A stretch of DNA of 7,812 nucleotides, from NCBI GenBank assembly GCA_002770795.1, contig PCTP01000190.1:1-7812 (forward strand), in the 5' to 3' direction. Every line of letters starts with the position of its first letter. The stretch's first letter is position 1. The stretch is from Gammaproteobacteria bacterium CG22_combo_CG10-13_8_21_14_all_40_8 (GTDB taxonomy: Bacteria; Pseudomonadota; Gammaproteobacteria; Enterobacterales; GCA-002770795). The position numbers were made by a program, and so were the translations under genes. Positions 1-5,325 of the stretch are shown piece by piece. A model generated the notes under the pieces. That model worked only from the letters and a program-made list of their open reading frames with translations. It searched no databases and was not told the origin of the DNA.

Positions 1-669
1 CTTTTTTTCTTGTTTTATTGCGGTTTCTTTTTCTACGATGCTGGCCAAGGTCAACAATTGGCTAGGTGTTTCAATAAAATCATTGGGTTGGCGTTTTGAC
101 CAAACTTCCTCTAGTTTTTTTTGCATCAGGGTCTTTCCTCTTTTCAACAACTCAGATGCTTTAGAATGATAGGTGAATAAATAGGTATCAGGGAAAAACC
201 AACCTTCTTCATTCTGAAGAGTAGAACTTTCATCCTGCTTTAAATGAACTGGAATATCTTGCACTAAATAAGGATTACTATGAATAAGTTCAATGGCTTG
301 ACGATAACTCCATCCAGGTATGATGGTCAATTGGAAATAATGTACTTTCCCTTGCAATAGTTGATCTAAAATTTGTTTCTGCAAATAGGGACCTTCAAAG
401 CGATAATAACCCTGTTTAAATTGCTGATTATCCACACCAAATCTTAACCATAGCTTAATGTACAATGGTTTATTGTTCAAAAGACCCACCGCAATCAGCT
501 TGTTAATCACTTCTTGACCAGACTCTCCTGCCTTGATCTCAATATCATGTTGAATAAAATCTTTTTCCTGAGCCCAATATTGATTCCAGTCATGAATGAG
601 CAATCCAAGGGCTATGGTGCATAAAAGTAACAAAAACAAGAGGGATCGTTTGAATAGCCTTGGCCTCAT
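1..669 (-). CDS. mltG: Endolytic murein transglycosylase MltG (YceG-like), 3' end outside window
   Basis: The frame from the ATG at 669-667 stays open for 223 codons to the window edge, so the C-terminal third or so is missing (E. coli MltG is about 340 residues). MltG is an inner-membrane lytic transglycosylase that cuts nascent peptidoglycan strands. Visible features are a short basic N-terminus (RPRLFKR), one hydrophobic anchor at about residues 8-25, a LysM-like region at about 42-110, the family signature EEGWFFPDTY at 154-163, and LASIVEKET at 208-216. The last motif carries the catalytic glutamate (E213 by alignment with ASIVEKET of E. coli). The ATG overlaps the pabC TGA as ATGA, implying translational coupling; an AGGA lies about 12 bases upstream. 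pabC-mltG is the usual order after fabF in gammaproteobacteria. Identity is firm; the fold beyond residue 223 cannot be judged. Confidence 0.95.
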   Translation of the reverse strand, partial: MRPRLFKRSLLFLLLLCTIALGLLIHDWNQYWAQEKDFIQHDIEIKAGESGQEVINKLIAVGLLNNKPLYIKLWLRFGVDNQQFKQGYYRFEGPYLQKQILDQLLQGKVHYFQLTIIPGWSYRQAIELIHSNPYLVQDIPVHLKQDESSTLQNEEGWFFPDTYLFTYHSKASELLKRGKTLMQKKLEEVWSKRQPNDFIETPSQLLTLASIVEKETAIKQEKK

Positions 670-1610
670 TTGTCTGTAAAATCCTCAGGTTCCTTCGAAG
701 CCAACTCCTGCCACAATATTTTTAACATTGCAGTTAAATGATGCTCAGTAAACTGGCGTGACTGAAATTCAGTGGTGTTACACTCACAACGCTCTGCAGA
801 ACTCAGGTTTTCAAGAGAAATCACCGCCTTAATCCCCCTCACTGAATTACACATCCATAATGCTTCACAATTCACTATCTCTTTTAAATCAAATTGTGAC
901 TCGACAATAACATGACCTTTTTGACGCAGCGCTTTGAGCAAAGAGACTTTAGCGATGCCATTAACACCGGCATAATCCAGCTTGGGACTAAAAAATTGTT
1001 TATTTGCATACCAGATAAGATTGGAAAAAGTTCCCTCGATCACAAAACCTTTGGTGTCCATTAGAATGCCTTCATCAAAACAAGGGTCTAATTCTTGAGT
1101 CGCGAGAATTTGTTCTAGCCGATTAAGGTGTTTTATCCCCGCAAGTTGTGGGTTTCGTGATAGCCGAGAATGGCAAACTTTTACCCTTAGATGCTCTGGC
1201 CAAGCACTATAAGGAAACAGGGAACAATAAATTTGGGGCATTGAATCAATTTCACCCCGGTATCCCCTTCCTTCAGAACGGGTTAAGCTGGTACGAACCA
1301 CAAAATCCTGCTGAGAAACATTTTTAAATAGGTTCTGAGGTAATTCACAAAAAGTCGTCAATGAAATAGGCTGTATTCTTAATCGATGAGCATCGTGAAC
1401 CAGTCTTTGCCAATGTTCCTTTTGAAAAAAATACTGTCCGTTTTTATAAAGCATGGTTGTGAAAACACCATCACCATACAAAAACCCCCTATCTCGCGCA
1501 ATCTCAGCGTCGATCAGTTGACCATTTCGGCTGTGACAATCTCGTAAGGGGTTGTCAATTTGAGAGGATGATTTTACCAAGTTTATTTTATCAAGAGTAT
1601 TGTTACTCAC
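666..1610 (-). CDS. pabC: Aminodeoxychorismate lyase PabC (PLP class IV)
   Basis: This 314-residue protein should convert 4-amino-4-deoxychorismate to p-aminobenzoate and pyruvate in the cytoplasm, for folate synthesis. It has the fold-type IV PLP signatures: YGDGVFTT at 45-52, AGIKHLNRLEQ at 157-167 with the PLP lysine K160 (K140 in E. coli), and EGTFSNLIW at 192-200 followed by LDYAGVNGI at 211-219, which match PabC better than branched-chain aminotransferases. The start is a GTG only two bases after the fabF TAA, with no Shine-Dalgarno sequence, so translation probably depends on ribosomes finishing fabF. E. coli PabC is about 270 residues and begins close to the NG motif, so this one has roughly 20-24 extra N-terminal residues. 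The only other in-frame near-start candidate upstream of the conserved core is a TTG at 1580-1578 (residue 11), and no ATG exists there. A D-amino-acid transaminase is less likely given the context. Confidence 0.93.
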   Translation of the reverse strand: MSNNTLDKINLVKSSSQIDNPLRDCHSRNGQLIDAEIARDRGFLYGDGVFTTMLYKNGQYFFQKEHWQRLVHDAHRLRIQPISLTTFCELPQNLFKNVSQQDFVVRTSLTRSEGRGYRGEIDSMPQIYCSLFPYSAWPEHLRVKVCHSRLSRNPQLAGIKHLNRLEQILATQELDPCFDEGILMDTKGFVIEGTFSNLIWYANKQFFSPKLDYAGVNGIAKVSLLKALRQKGHVIVESQFDLKEIVNCEALWMCNSVRGIKAVISLENLSSAERCECNTTEFQSRQFTEHHLTAMLKILWQELASKEPEDFTDK

Positions 1611-1612
1611 AA

Positions 1613-2851
1613 TTAGATTCGTTTTAACAGCAGCGATCCATTGGTTCCGCCAAATCCAAAAGAATTACAAAGAGAGTAATTCATCGATACATCCCTAGCT
1701 TGCAGCGGTACATAATCCAGATCACAACCTTCACTAGGACTCTCTAAATTAATTGTGGCGGGCACAATCTGCTCTTTGAGGGCCAAAGCACAGAACAACG
1801 TTTCAATAGCACCAGAGGCTCCCAGCATGTGTCCTGTCATTGATTTAGTTGAACTCATCATAATCTTAGGCGCTTGATTGCCAAACACCGATTTGACGGC
1901 TAAGGTTTCAGCCAAATCACCTACAGGCGTCGATGTTCCATGAGCATTAATATAAGAAATATCTTCGATAGATACTTTTGCATCATGAATTGCATTAGTC
2001 ATGGCGGCAGCGCCTCCAGCACCATTTTCAGGCGGAGCCGTAATATGATAAGCGTCGCTGCTCATACCAAAACCCACTATTTCTGCAATGATCTCAGCGC
2101 CACGGGCTTTAGCTTGTTCATATTCTTCAAGCACCAAACTGGCACTACCATCACTCAGCACAAAACCATCTCGATCTTTATCCCAGGGCCGGCTGGCTTG
2201 TTGCGGGGCGTCATTACGTGTTGACAGGGCTTTAGCAGATGAAAATCCCGCCATGGCTAGAGGGGTAGAAGCTTTTTCGGCTCCACCAGCAATCATCACA
2301 TCAGCATCCCCATAGGCAATCATGCGAGCCGAAACACCAATGCAGTGTAGGCCTGTTGTACAAGCAGTGACAATTGCCAAGTTAGGCCCCTTAAATCCAT
2401 ATTGAATAGATAATTGTCCTGAGATTAAATTAATGATTGAACCTGGTACAAAAAATGGCGTAATACGTTTGGGTCCTTTTTCCATCAATATTTGATGGTT
2501 TTTCTCAATAACCGACATGCCACCTATACCAGATCCCATTAAAACACCAATTCGTGCCGGATCAATAGCACTTTCTAATAAGCCTGCCTGCAATATGGCT
2601 TCTTTTGCAGATGCTACGCCATATTGAATAAATTCATCAAATTTTCTGGCTTCTTTGGCTGACATGGCTTGAACTGAATCAAAATTTTTAATAGCACCAC
2701 AGAATTTGGTTGAAAATTGAGTGGTATCGAAATGTTCGATAAGACTAATTCCACTTTTACCTTCTTTTATTGCGTTCCAAGTATCCTTGGCATTCAAACC
2801 CAAAGGGCTGATAGCTCCAACACCAGTAATAACCACTCTTCTTTTACTCAA
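1613..2851 (-). CDS. fabF: 3-oxoacyl-ACP synthase II (KAS II) FabF
   Basis: FabF condenses malonyl-ACP with acyl-ACP during chain elongation in type II fatty-acid synthesis in the cytosol. Counting from the GTG at 2860, the thiolase-fold catalytic triad is C167 (in VTACTTGLH), H307 (in NAHGTSTPVGD) and H344 (in STKSMTGHMLGASG, with K339). The glycine-rich NSFGFGGTN loop lies at 399-407. I place the start at the TTG at 2851-2849, which gives 412 residues beginning (M)SKRRVVITG. This matches the E. coli protein (413 residues, MSKRRVVVTG), and a GGGGTG ribosome-binding site lies six bases upstream. The alternative GTG at 2860-2858 adds three residues but has no ribosome-binding site before it. 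The gene probably leads a fabF-pabC-mltG unit with its own promoter, since acpP ends in a strong terminator upstream. FabB is excluded by the position after acpP and by overall similarity to FabF. Confidence 0.97.
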   Translation of the reverse strand: MSKRRVVITGVGAISPLGLNAKDTWNAIKEGKSGISLIEHFDTTQFSTKFCGAIKNFDSVQAMSAKEARKFDEFIQYGVASAKEAILQAGLLESAIDPARIGVLMGSGIGGMSVIEKNHQILMEKGPKRITPFFVPGSIINLISGQLSIQYGFKGPNLAIVTACTTGLHCIGVSARMIAYGDADVMIAGGAEKASTPLAMAGFSSAKALSTRNDAPQQASRPWDKDRDGFVLSDGSASLVLEEYEQAKARGAEIIAEIVGFGMSSDAYHITAPPENGAGGAAAMTNAIHDAKVSIEDISYINAHGTSTPVGDLAETLAVKSVFGNQAPKIMMSSTKSMTGHMLGASGAIETLFCALALKEQIVPATINLESPSEGCDLDYVPLQARDVSMNYSLCNSFGFGGTNGSLLLKRI

Positions 2852-2863
2852 AACGTACACCCC
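2849..2863 (-). promoter_or_regulatory. Ribosome-binding site and TTG start of fabF
   Basis: On the minus strand GGGGTG (2863-2858) is followed by six bases and then TTG (2851-2849), which opens the conserved SKRRV N-terminus. The GTG that would give a three-residue-longer protein is itself the end of this GGGGTG element. It therefore looks like part of the ribosome-binding site rather than the start codon. An ATG at 2865-2863 opens a different frame that stops after five codons, at the TGA overlapping the TTG. Confidence 0.65.
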
Positions 2864-2910
2864 ATTTTGATTACTTGATAATAATTCATTTTAAACACAT
2901 GAGAAGTTCA

Positions 2911-2927
2911 CATCTTATTATAAGATG
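2911..2927. repeat. Palindrome overlapping the fabF -10 box
   Basis: CATCTTA and TAAGATG form perfect 7-base inverted arms around a 3-base centre. Because TATAAT sits in the middle, a protein bound here would block the promoter. It could equally be a chance AT-rich palindrome. Confidence 0.4.
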
Positions 2928-2945
2928 GAAATAATTTGAAATTAA
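2917..2945 (-). promoter_or_regulatory. Candidate fabF promoter, -10 inside a palindrome
   Basis: A perfect TATAAT lies on the minus strand at 2922-2917. With a 17-base spacer the -35 position is TTAATT (2945-2940), which is weak. The -10 is embedded in a palindrome, CATCTTA-TAA-TAAGATG on the minus strand, at 2911-2927 (7-base arms, 3-base centre). The site lies between the acpP terminator and fabF, where a separate promoter is needed if the terminator is efficient. It would leave a leader of roughly 60 nt. This is inference from sequence only. Confidence 0.4.
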
Positions 2946-2970
2946 ATTCATTAGACACAGAGAAACTATT

Positions 2971-3000
2971 AGCAAGAACCTGTTTAGTTAAGTTTTTGCT
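2971..3000. repeat. Imperfect inverted repeat between acpP and fabF
   Basis: On the plus strand AGCAAGAAC (2971-2979) and GTTTTTGCT (2992-3000) are inverted arms matching at 8 of 9 positions, separated by 12 bases. It lies just beyond the acpP terminator in the direction of transcription. No clear T-run follows on the minus strand, so I do not call it a terminator; it may be a weak hairpin in read-through RNA. Confidence 0.3.
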
Positions 3001-3028
3001 AGCTGACTAAAAAAACGAAGCTAAGATC

Positions 3029-3058
3029 AAAAAAAAGCAGTGCGATGCACTGCTTTTT
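3029..3058 (-). terminator. Rho-independent terminator of acpP
   Basis: A perfect 7-bp GC-rich stem (GCAGTGC at 3037-3043, GCACTGC at 3047-3053) closes a 3-base loop. On the minus strand it is followed by eight consecutive T residues (3036-3029). The A/T flanks extend the pairing by five more bases. It begins 22 bases after the acpP stop. The plus strand also has a five-T run, so it could act in both directions, but no plus-strand gene needs it. It separates acpP from fabF and would let ACP be made at a higher level. Confidence 0.92.
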
Positions 3059-3080
3059 AGGTTGAGGGACAGCTTATGAG

Positions 3081-3323
3081 TTAAGCGCCTTCAACATTGG
3101 TTTTGATATAATCAATGGCTGCTTGTACAGTATTGATTTTTTCAGCTTCTTCATCTGGAATTTCAGTATCAAATTCTTCTTCAAGAGCCATCACTAATTC
3201 TACGGTGTCTAATGAATCAGCACCTAAGTCATCAACAAAGGAGGACTCATGAGTGACTTCCTCTTCTTTAACGCCTAATTGTTCAATGACGATTTTTTTT
3301 ACACGATCTTCGATTGTACTCAT
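3081..3323 (-). CDS. acpP: Acyl carrier protein AcpP
   Basis: This 80-residue acidic protein carries growing acyl chains on a 4'-phosphopantetheine arm for fatty-acid synthesis. The attachment site is S37 in DLGADSLDTVEL (residues 32-43), the invariant ACP motif, and the four-helix acidic composition (EEEFDTEIPDEEAEKI) is typical. The frame is open further upstream and could be read from 3362 as 93 residues. I chose the ATG at 3323-3321 because MSTIEDRVKKIV aligns with the universal ACP N-terminus, and GGAGAA lies about 11 bases upstream. It sits between fabG and fabF as expected. A promoter-like site at 3444-3471, a leader of about 114 nt and the terminator at 3029-3058 suggest that it is also transcribed alone, as is common for this very abundant protein. 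Confidence 0.98.
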   Translation of the reverse strand: MSTIEDRVKKIVIEQLGVKEEEVTHESSFVDDLGADSLDTVELVMALEEEFDTEIPDEEAEKINTVQAAIDYIKTNVEGA

Positions 3324-3371
3324 AACTTTAAAAGTTCTCCAGAAAAATGCCCCAATCGGCAATTGTTGTTA

Positions 3372-3403
3372 GTTTATTGCATAAACCACATTTTTCAAGT
3401 GGT
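3372..3403. repeat. Two small inverted repeats in the acpP leader
   Basis: On the plus strand GTTTAT-TGC-ATAAAC (3372-3386) is a perfect 6-base inverted repeat. Directly adjoining it, ACCAC (3385-3389) pairs with GTGGT (3399-3403) across nine bases. The two share bases 3385-3386, so they are mutually exclusive in their full forms. Both fall within the predicted untranslated leader of acpP. The stems are short, and no riboswitch class is recognised. Confidence 0.35.
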
Positions 3404-3443
3404 AAGTTGAATTTATTTACGAGGTTTGACCAGAATATGCCAC

Positions 3444-3471
3444 ATTATACACCAACTATTCTATTTGTCCC
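3444..3471 (-). promoter_or_regulatory. Candidate acpP promoter
   Basis: On the minus strand GGGACA (3471-3466; four of six matches to TTGACA) is followed by a 16-base spacer and a perfect TATAAT (3449-3444). The predicted transcription start is near 3437, giving a leader of about 114 nt before the ATG. The site lies in the 178-base gap after fabG, where no strong terminator is visible, so acpP probably also receives read-through from fabD-fabG. Confidence 0.55.
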
Positions 3472-3501
3472 ACTTTCTGTTTAACCTTTTGATAGGCCAA
3501 T

Positions 3502-4248
3502 TTAGGCCATATACATACCACCATTAACATGTAATGTCTCACCAGTAATGTAACTGGCATGTTCACCACACAAGAAAGCAACAGCCTTAGCAATATCTTC
3601 AGGTTGACCTAATCGAGCCGCAGGAATTTGTGCCTGAAGTACTTCTCTTTGACTTTCAGCCAGTTCTTTCGTCATATCCGTATCAATAAAACCCGGGGAA
3701 ACCACATTCACTGTGATGCCACGACTTGCAATTTCACGTGCTAAAGACTTTGTAAAACCAATGACACCAGCTTTAGCGGCTGCATAATTAGCTTGGCCTG
3801 GATTACCAATAGAGCCCACTACAGAACCGATCGAAACGATTCGTCCCCAACGCTTCTTCATCATAGGACGTAACATTTTTTGCGATAGCCGGAATACTGA
3901 AGTCATGTCGGTATTAATAATATTATCCCACTCTTCCTGTTTCATACGCATCAGGATATTGTCACCAGTAATGGCAGCGTTATTAACTAACACATCCACA
4001 GATTCTCCATAAACCGCTTTGATTTTCTCCATTAATTGGTCAATTGACTCTGCACTAGATACATCTAGCTGCATGCCAGTACCTGACAAATTAGCGTCAC
4101 TAAAATACTGACTGATACGCTCAGCGCCATTTTCGCTGGTCGCTGTACCAATTACCGTCAATCCTTGGGATGCTAATTCTAAAGCGATAGCTCGACCAAT
4201 TCCTCGACTAGCACCAGTCACCAAAGCCAATCTTGACTCATTACTCAT
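3502..4248 (-). CDS. fabG: 3-oxoacyl-ACP reductase FabG
   Basis: FabG reduces 3-ketoacyl-ACP to 3-hydroxyacyl-ACP with NADPH, the first reduction of each elongation cycle. It is a classical short-chain dehydrogenase of 248 residues (E. coli 244). It carries the cofactor motif TGASRGIG at 11-18, NNAA at 89-92, and the catalytic residues S142, Y155 and K159 (YAAAK), with the supporting asparagine N112. The C-terminal ITGETLHVNGGMYM is the usual FabG ending. The ATG at 4248-4246 has a good ribosome-binding site (AGGAAGAAG) just upstream. It starts 17 bases after the fabD stop, so the two are almost certainly cotranscribed. The next gene, acpP, follows after 178 bases. Its place between fabD and acpP distinguishes it from the many other dehydrogenases of this fold. 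Confidence 0.97.
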   Translation of the reverse strand: MSNESRLALVTGASRGIGRAIALELASQGLTVIGTATSENGAERISQYFSDANLSGTGMQLDVSSAESIDQLMEKIKAVYGESVDVLVNNAAITGDNILMRMKQEEWDNIINTDMTSVFRLSQKMLRPMMKKRWGRIVSIGSVVGSIGNPGQANYAAAKAGVIGFTKSLAREIASRGITVNVVSPGFIDTDMTKELAESQREVLQAQIPAARLGQPEDIAKAVAFLCGEHASYITGETLHVNGGMYMA

Positions 4249-4265
4249 AATCTTCTTCCTATATT

Positions 4266-5189
4266 TTATAATTGAATAGCAGACAACCCTGACAAATCAC
4301 CCAAATGCTGACCATTGATACCTTTAACAATACGTTTTGATAGTCCAGTTAAAACTTTTCCGGGTCCACATTCATAACAAGTTTCAACACCTTGTTGGTG
4401 AGCAAACGCTATGGTTTCTGTCCAACGTACTGGGGAGAACAATTGCATTCTTAAAGCCTCTTTGATCTCAGAGGGATCAGATGGGCAAGTCACATTCACA
4501 TTATTGATCACCGGCACCTTGGGTGCTCTAAATTGTAACTTGGCTAAATCAAGTGCCAACTTCTCAGCCGCCTGAATCATCAAACTGCAGTGAGAAGGAA
4601 CACTGACTGGTAATGGAAGCGCTCTTTTAGCGCCCTTTTCCTTACAAAGTACCATCGCTCTTTCTACAGCCTCTTTATTACCTGCAATCACCACTTGCCC
4701 TGGACTATTAAAGTTAACCGCTTGAACCACTTGTTCTAATGCAGTTGATTGACAGGCTTCTATAATAGATTGATCATCCAAACCTATGATTGCGGCCATT
4801 GCGCCTATACCTTCTGGGACGGCTTGCTGCATATATTGTCCACGCTTTTGTACCAACTGAAGTGCATCGGCAAAATCTACAACATCCGCTGCAACTAGAG
4901 CCGTATATTCGCCTAAGCTATGGCCAGCCATAAACTTAGGCGCATCTAATCTCGGCGACACCAATCGATATAAGGCCATACTAGTGGCTAGTATGGCTGG
5001 TTGGGTGTATTCAGTTTGATTCAGCCTGTCTACTGGGCCTTGTTGTATCAGTTTCCAAACATCGTAGCCTAGAGCATCACTGGCCTCTTGAAAAGTGACT
5101 AATATTTCAGGATAGTTTTTTGCTATATCAGCCAACATCCCAAGAGATTGTGATCCCTGACCTGGGAAAGTGAAAATTGATGTCTTCAT
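4266..5189 (-). CDS. fabD: Malonyl-CoA:ACP transacylase FabD
   Basis: FabD transfers malonyl from CoA to ACP, supplying the extender unit for FabF and other ketosynthases in the cytosol. The 307 residues match the family length (E. coli 309). Key elements are FPGQGSQ at 8-14 (oxyanion-hole Q11), the nucleophile S91 in GHSLGEY at 89-95, R116 in QKRGQYM that binds the malonyl carboxylate, and H200 in VPSHCSLM. The C-terminus has the usual ECGPGKVLTGL. The start ATG at 5189-5187 has a weak GGA-type ribosome-binding site about ten bases upstream. It is the first gene of the cluster here, with a promoter-like site about 45 bases upstream. The plsX and fabH genes that normally precede it are replaced by a TRAP operon on the same strand. 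Confidence 0.97.
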   Translation of the reverse strand: MKTSIFTFPGQGSQSLGMLADIAKNYPEILVTFQEASDALGYDVWKLIQQGPVDRLNQTEYTQPAILATSMALYRLVSPRLDAPKFMAGHSLGEYTALVAADVVDFADALQLVQKRGQYMQQAVPEGIGAMAAIIGLDDQSIIEACQSTALEQVVQAVNFNSPGQVVIAGNKEAVERAMVLCKEKGAKRALPLPVSVPSHCSLMIQAAEKLALDLAKLQFRAPKVPVINNVNVTCPSDPSEIKEALRMQLFSPVRWTETIAFAHQQGVETCYECGPGKVLTGLSKRIVKGINGQHLGDLSGLSAIQL

Positions 5190-5233
5190 ATAAAAAATCC
5201 AACGATTAACTGTAGCTAAAAGAAGATGGGCGC

Positions 5234-5262
5234 ATTATACCCAAATACGAAAGAATTGCGAG
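5234..5262 (-). promoter_or_regulatory. Candidate fabD promoter with GC-rich discriminator
   Basis: On the minus strand a perfect TATAAT (5239-5234) follows TCGCAA (5262-5257; weak -35) with a 17-base spacer. The start point is predicted near 5227, about 38 nt before the fabD ATG. The stretch right after the -10 is GCGCCC, a GC-rich discriminator of the type found at promoters repressed by ppGpp/DksA. That regulation is inference. Confidence 0.55.
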
Positions 5263-5270
5263 ACGATATG

Positions 5271-5287
5271 AACTGGTCAGATTGGTT
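5271..5287 (+). promoter_or_regulatory. FadR-like half-site upstream of fabD
   Basis: The plus strand reads AACTGGTC-A-GATTGGTT. Against the enterobacterial FadR consensus AACTGGTCnGACCAGTT as I remember it, 13 of 16 fixed positions match. The left half is perfect, while the right half is degraded at three core positions. It is centred about 52 bases before the predicted start, suitable for an activator. FadR activates fab promoters in E. coli, but whether this organism has FadR is unknown. Confidence 0.3.
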
Positions 5288-5302
5288 GAAATTCAACCAA
5301 TC
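5280..5302. repeat. 23-base palindrome upstream of fabD
   Basis: Perfect 11-base inverted arms (GATTGGTTGAA at 5280-5290, TTCAACCAATC at 5292-5302) flank a single central A at 5291. No T-run follows on either strand, so it is not a classic terminator. It is centred about 64 bases before the predicted fabD start and overlaps the right half of the FadR-like site. A dimeric regulator's operator is the most natural reading, though it could also fold in the 3' end of the TRAP transcript. Confidence 0.6.
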
Positions 5303-5303
5303 C

Positions 5304-5324
5304 AAAACCAAGGTGCAACCCTTG
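5304..5324 (-). terminator. Weak hairpin after dctM
   Basis: Just past the dctM stop on the minus strand, CAAGG (5324-5320) pairs with CCTTG (5313-5309) around six bases, and four T residues (5307-5304) follow shortly after. The stem is only 5 bp and the T-run short, so it is at best a weak terminator for the TRAP operon. Confidence 0.3.
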
Positions 5325-5325
5325 T

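Noticed and set aside
1940..2224. Plus-strand open frame opposite fabF (94 codons)
   Set aside because: It lies entirely within fabF on the other strand, has no recognisable motif and no matching promoter.
2088..2315. Plus-strand open frame opposite fabF (75 codons)
   Set aside because: A shadow of the fabF coding sequence, low-complexity composition, no family resemblance.
3324..3362. Upstream extension of the acpP frame to 3362 (13 extra residues)
   Set aside because: MSTIEDRV at 3323 is the universal ACP N-terminus and has its own GGAGAA ribosome-binding site; the extension would be translated leader.
3485..3512. Repeated TGGCCTA after fabG as a terminator hairpin
   Set aside because: Only a 4-bp GGCC stem can form and no T-run follows.
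5280..5302. Reading the 23-base palindrome as a rho-independent terminator
   Set aside because: Neither strand has a T-run after the stem, and the stem is AT-rich; an operator is more plausible.
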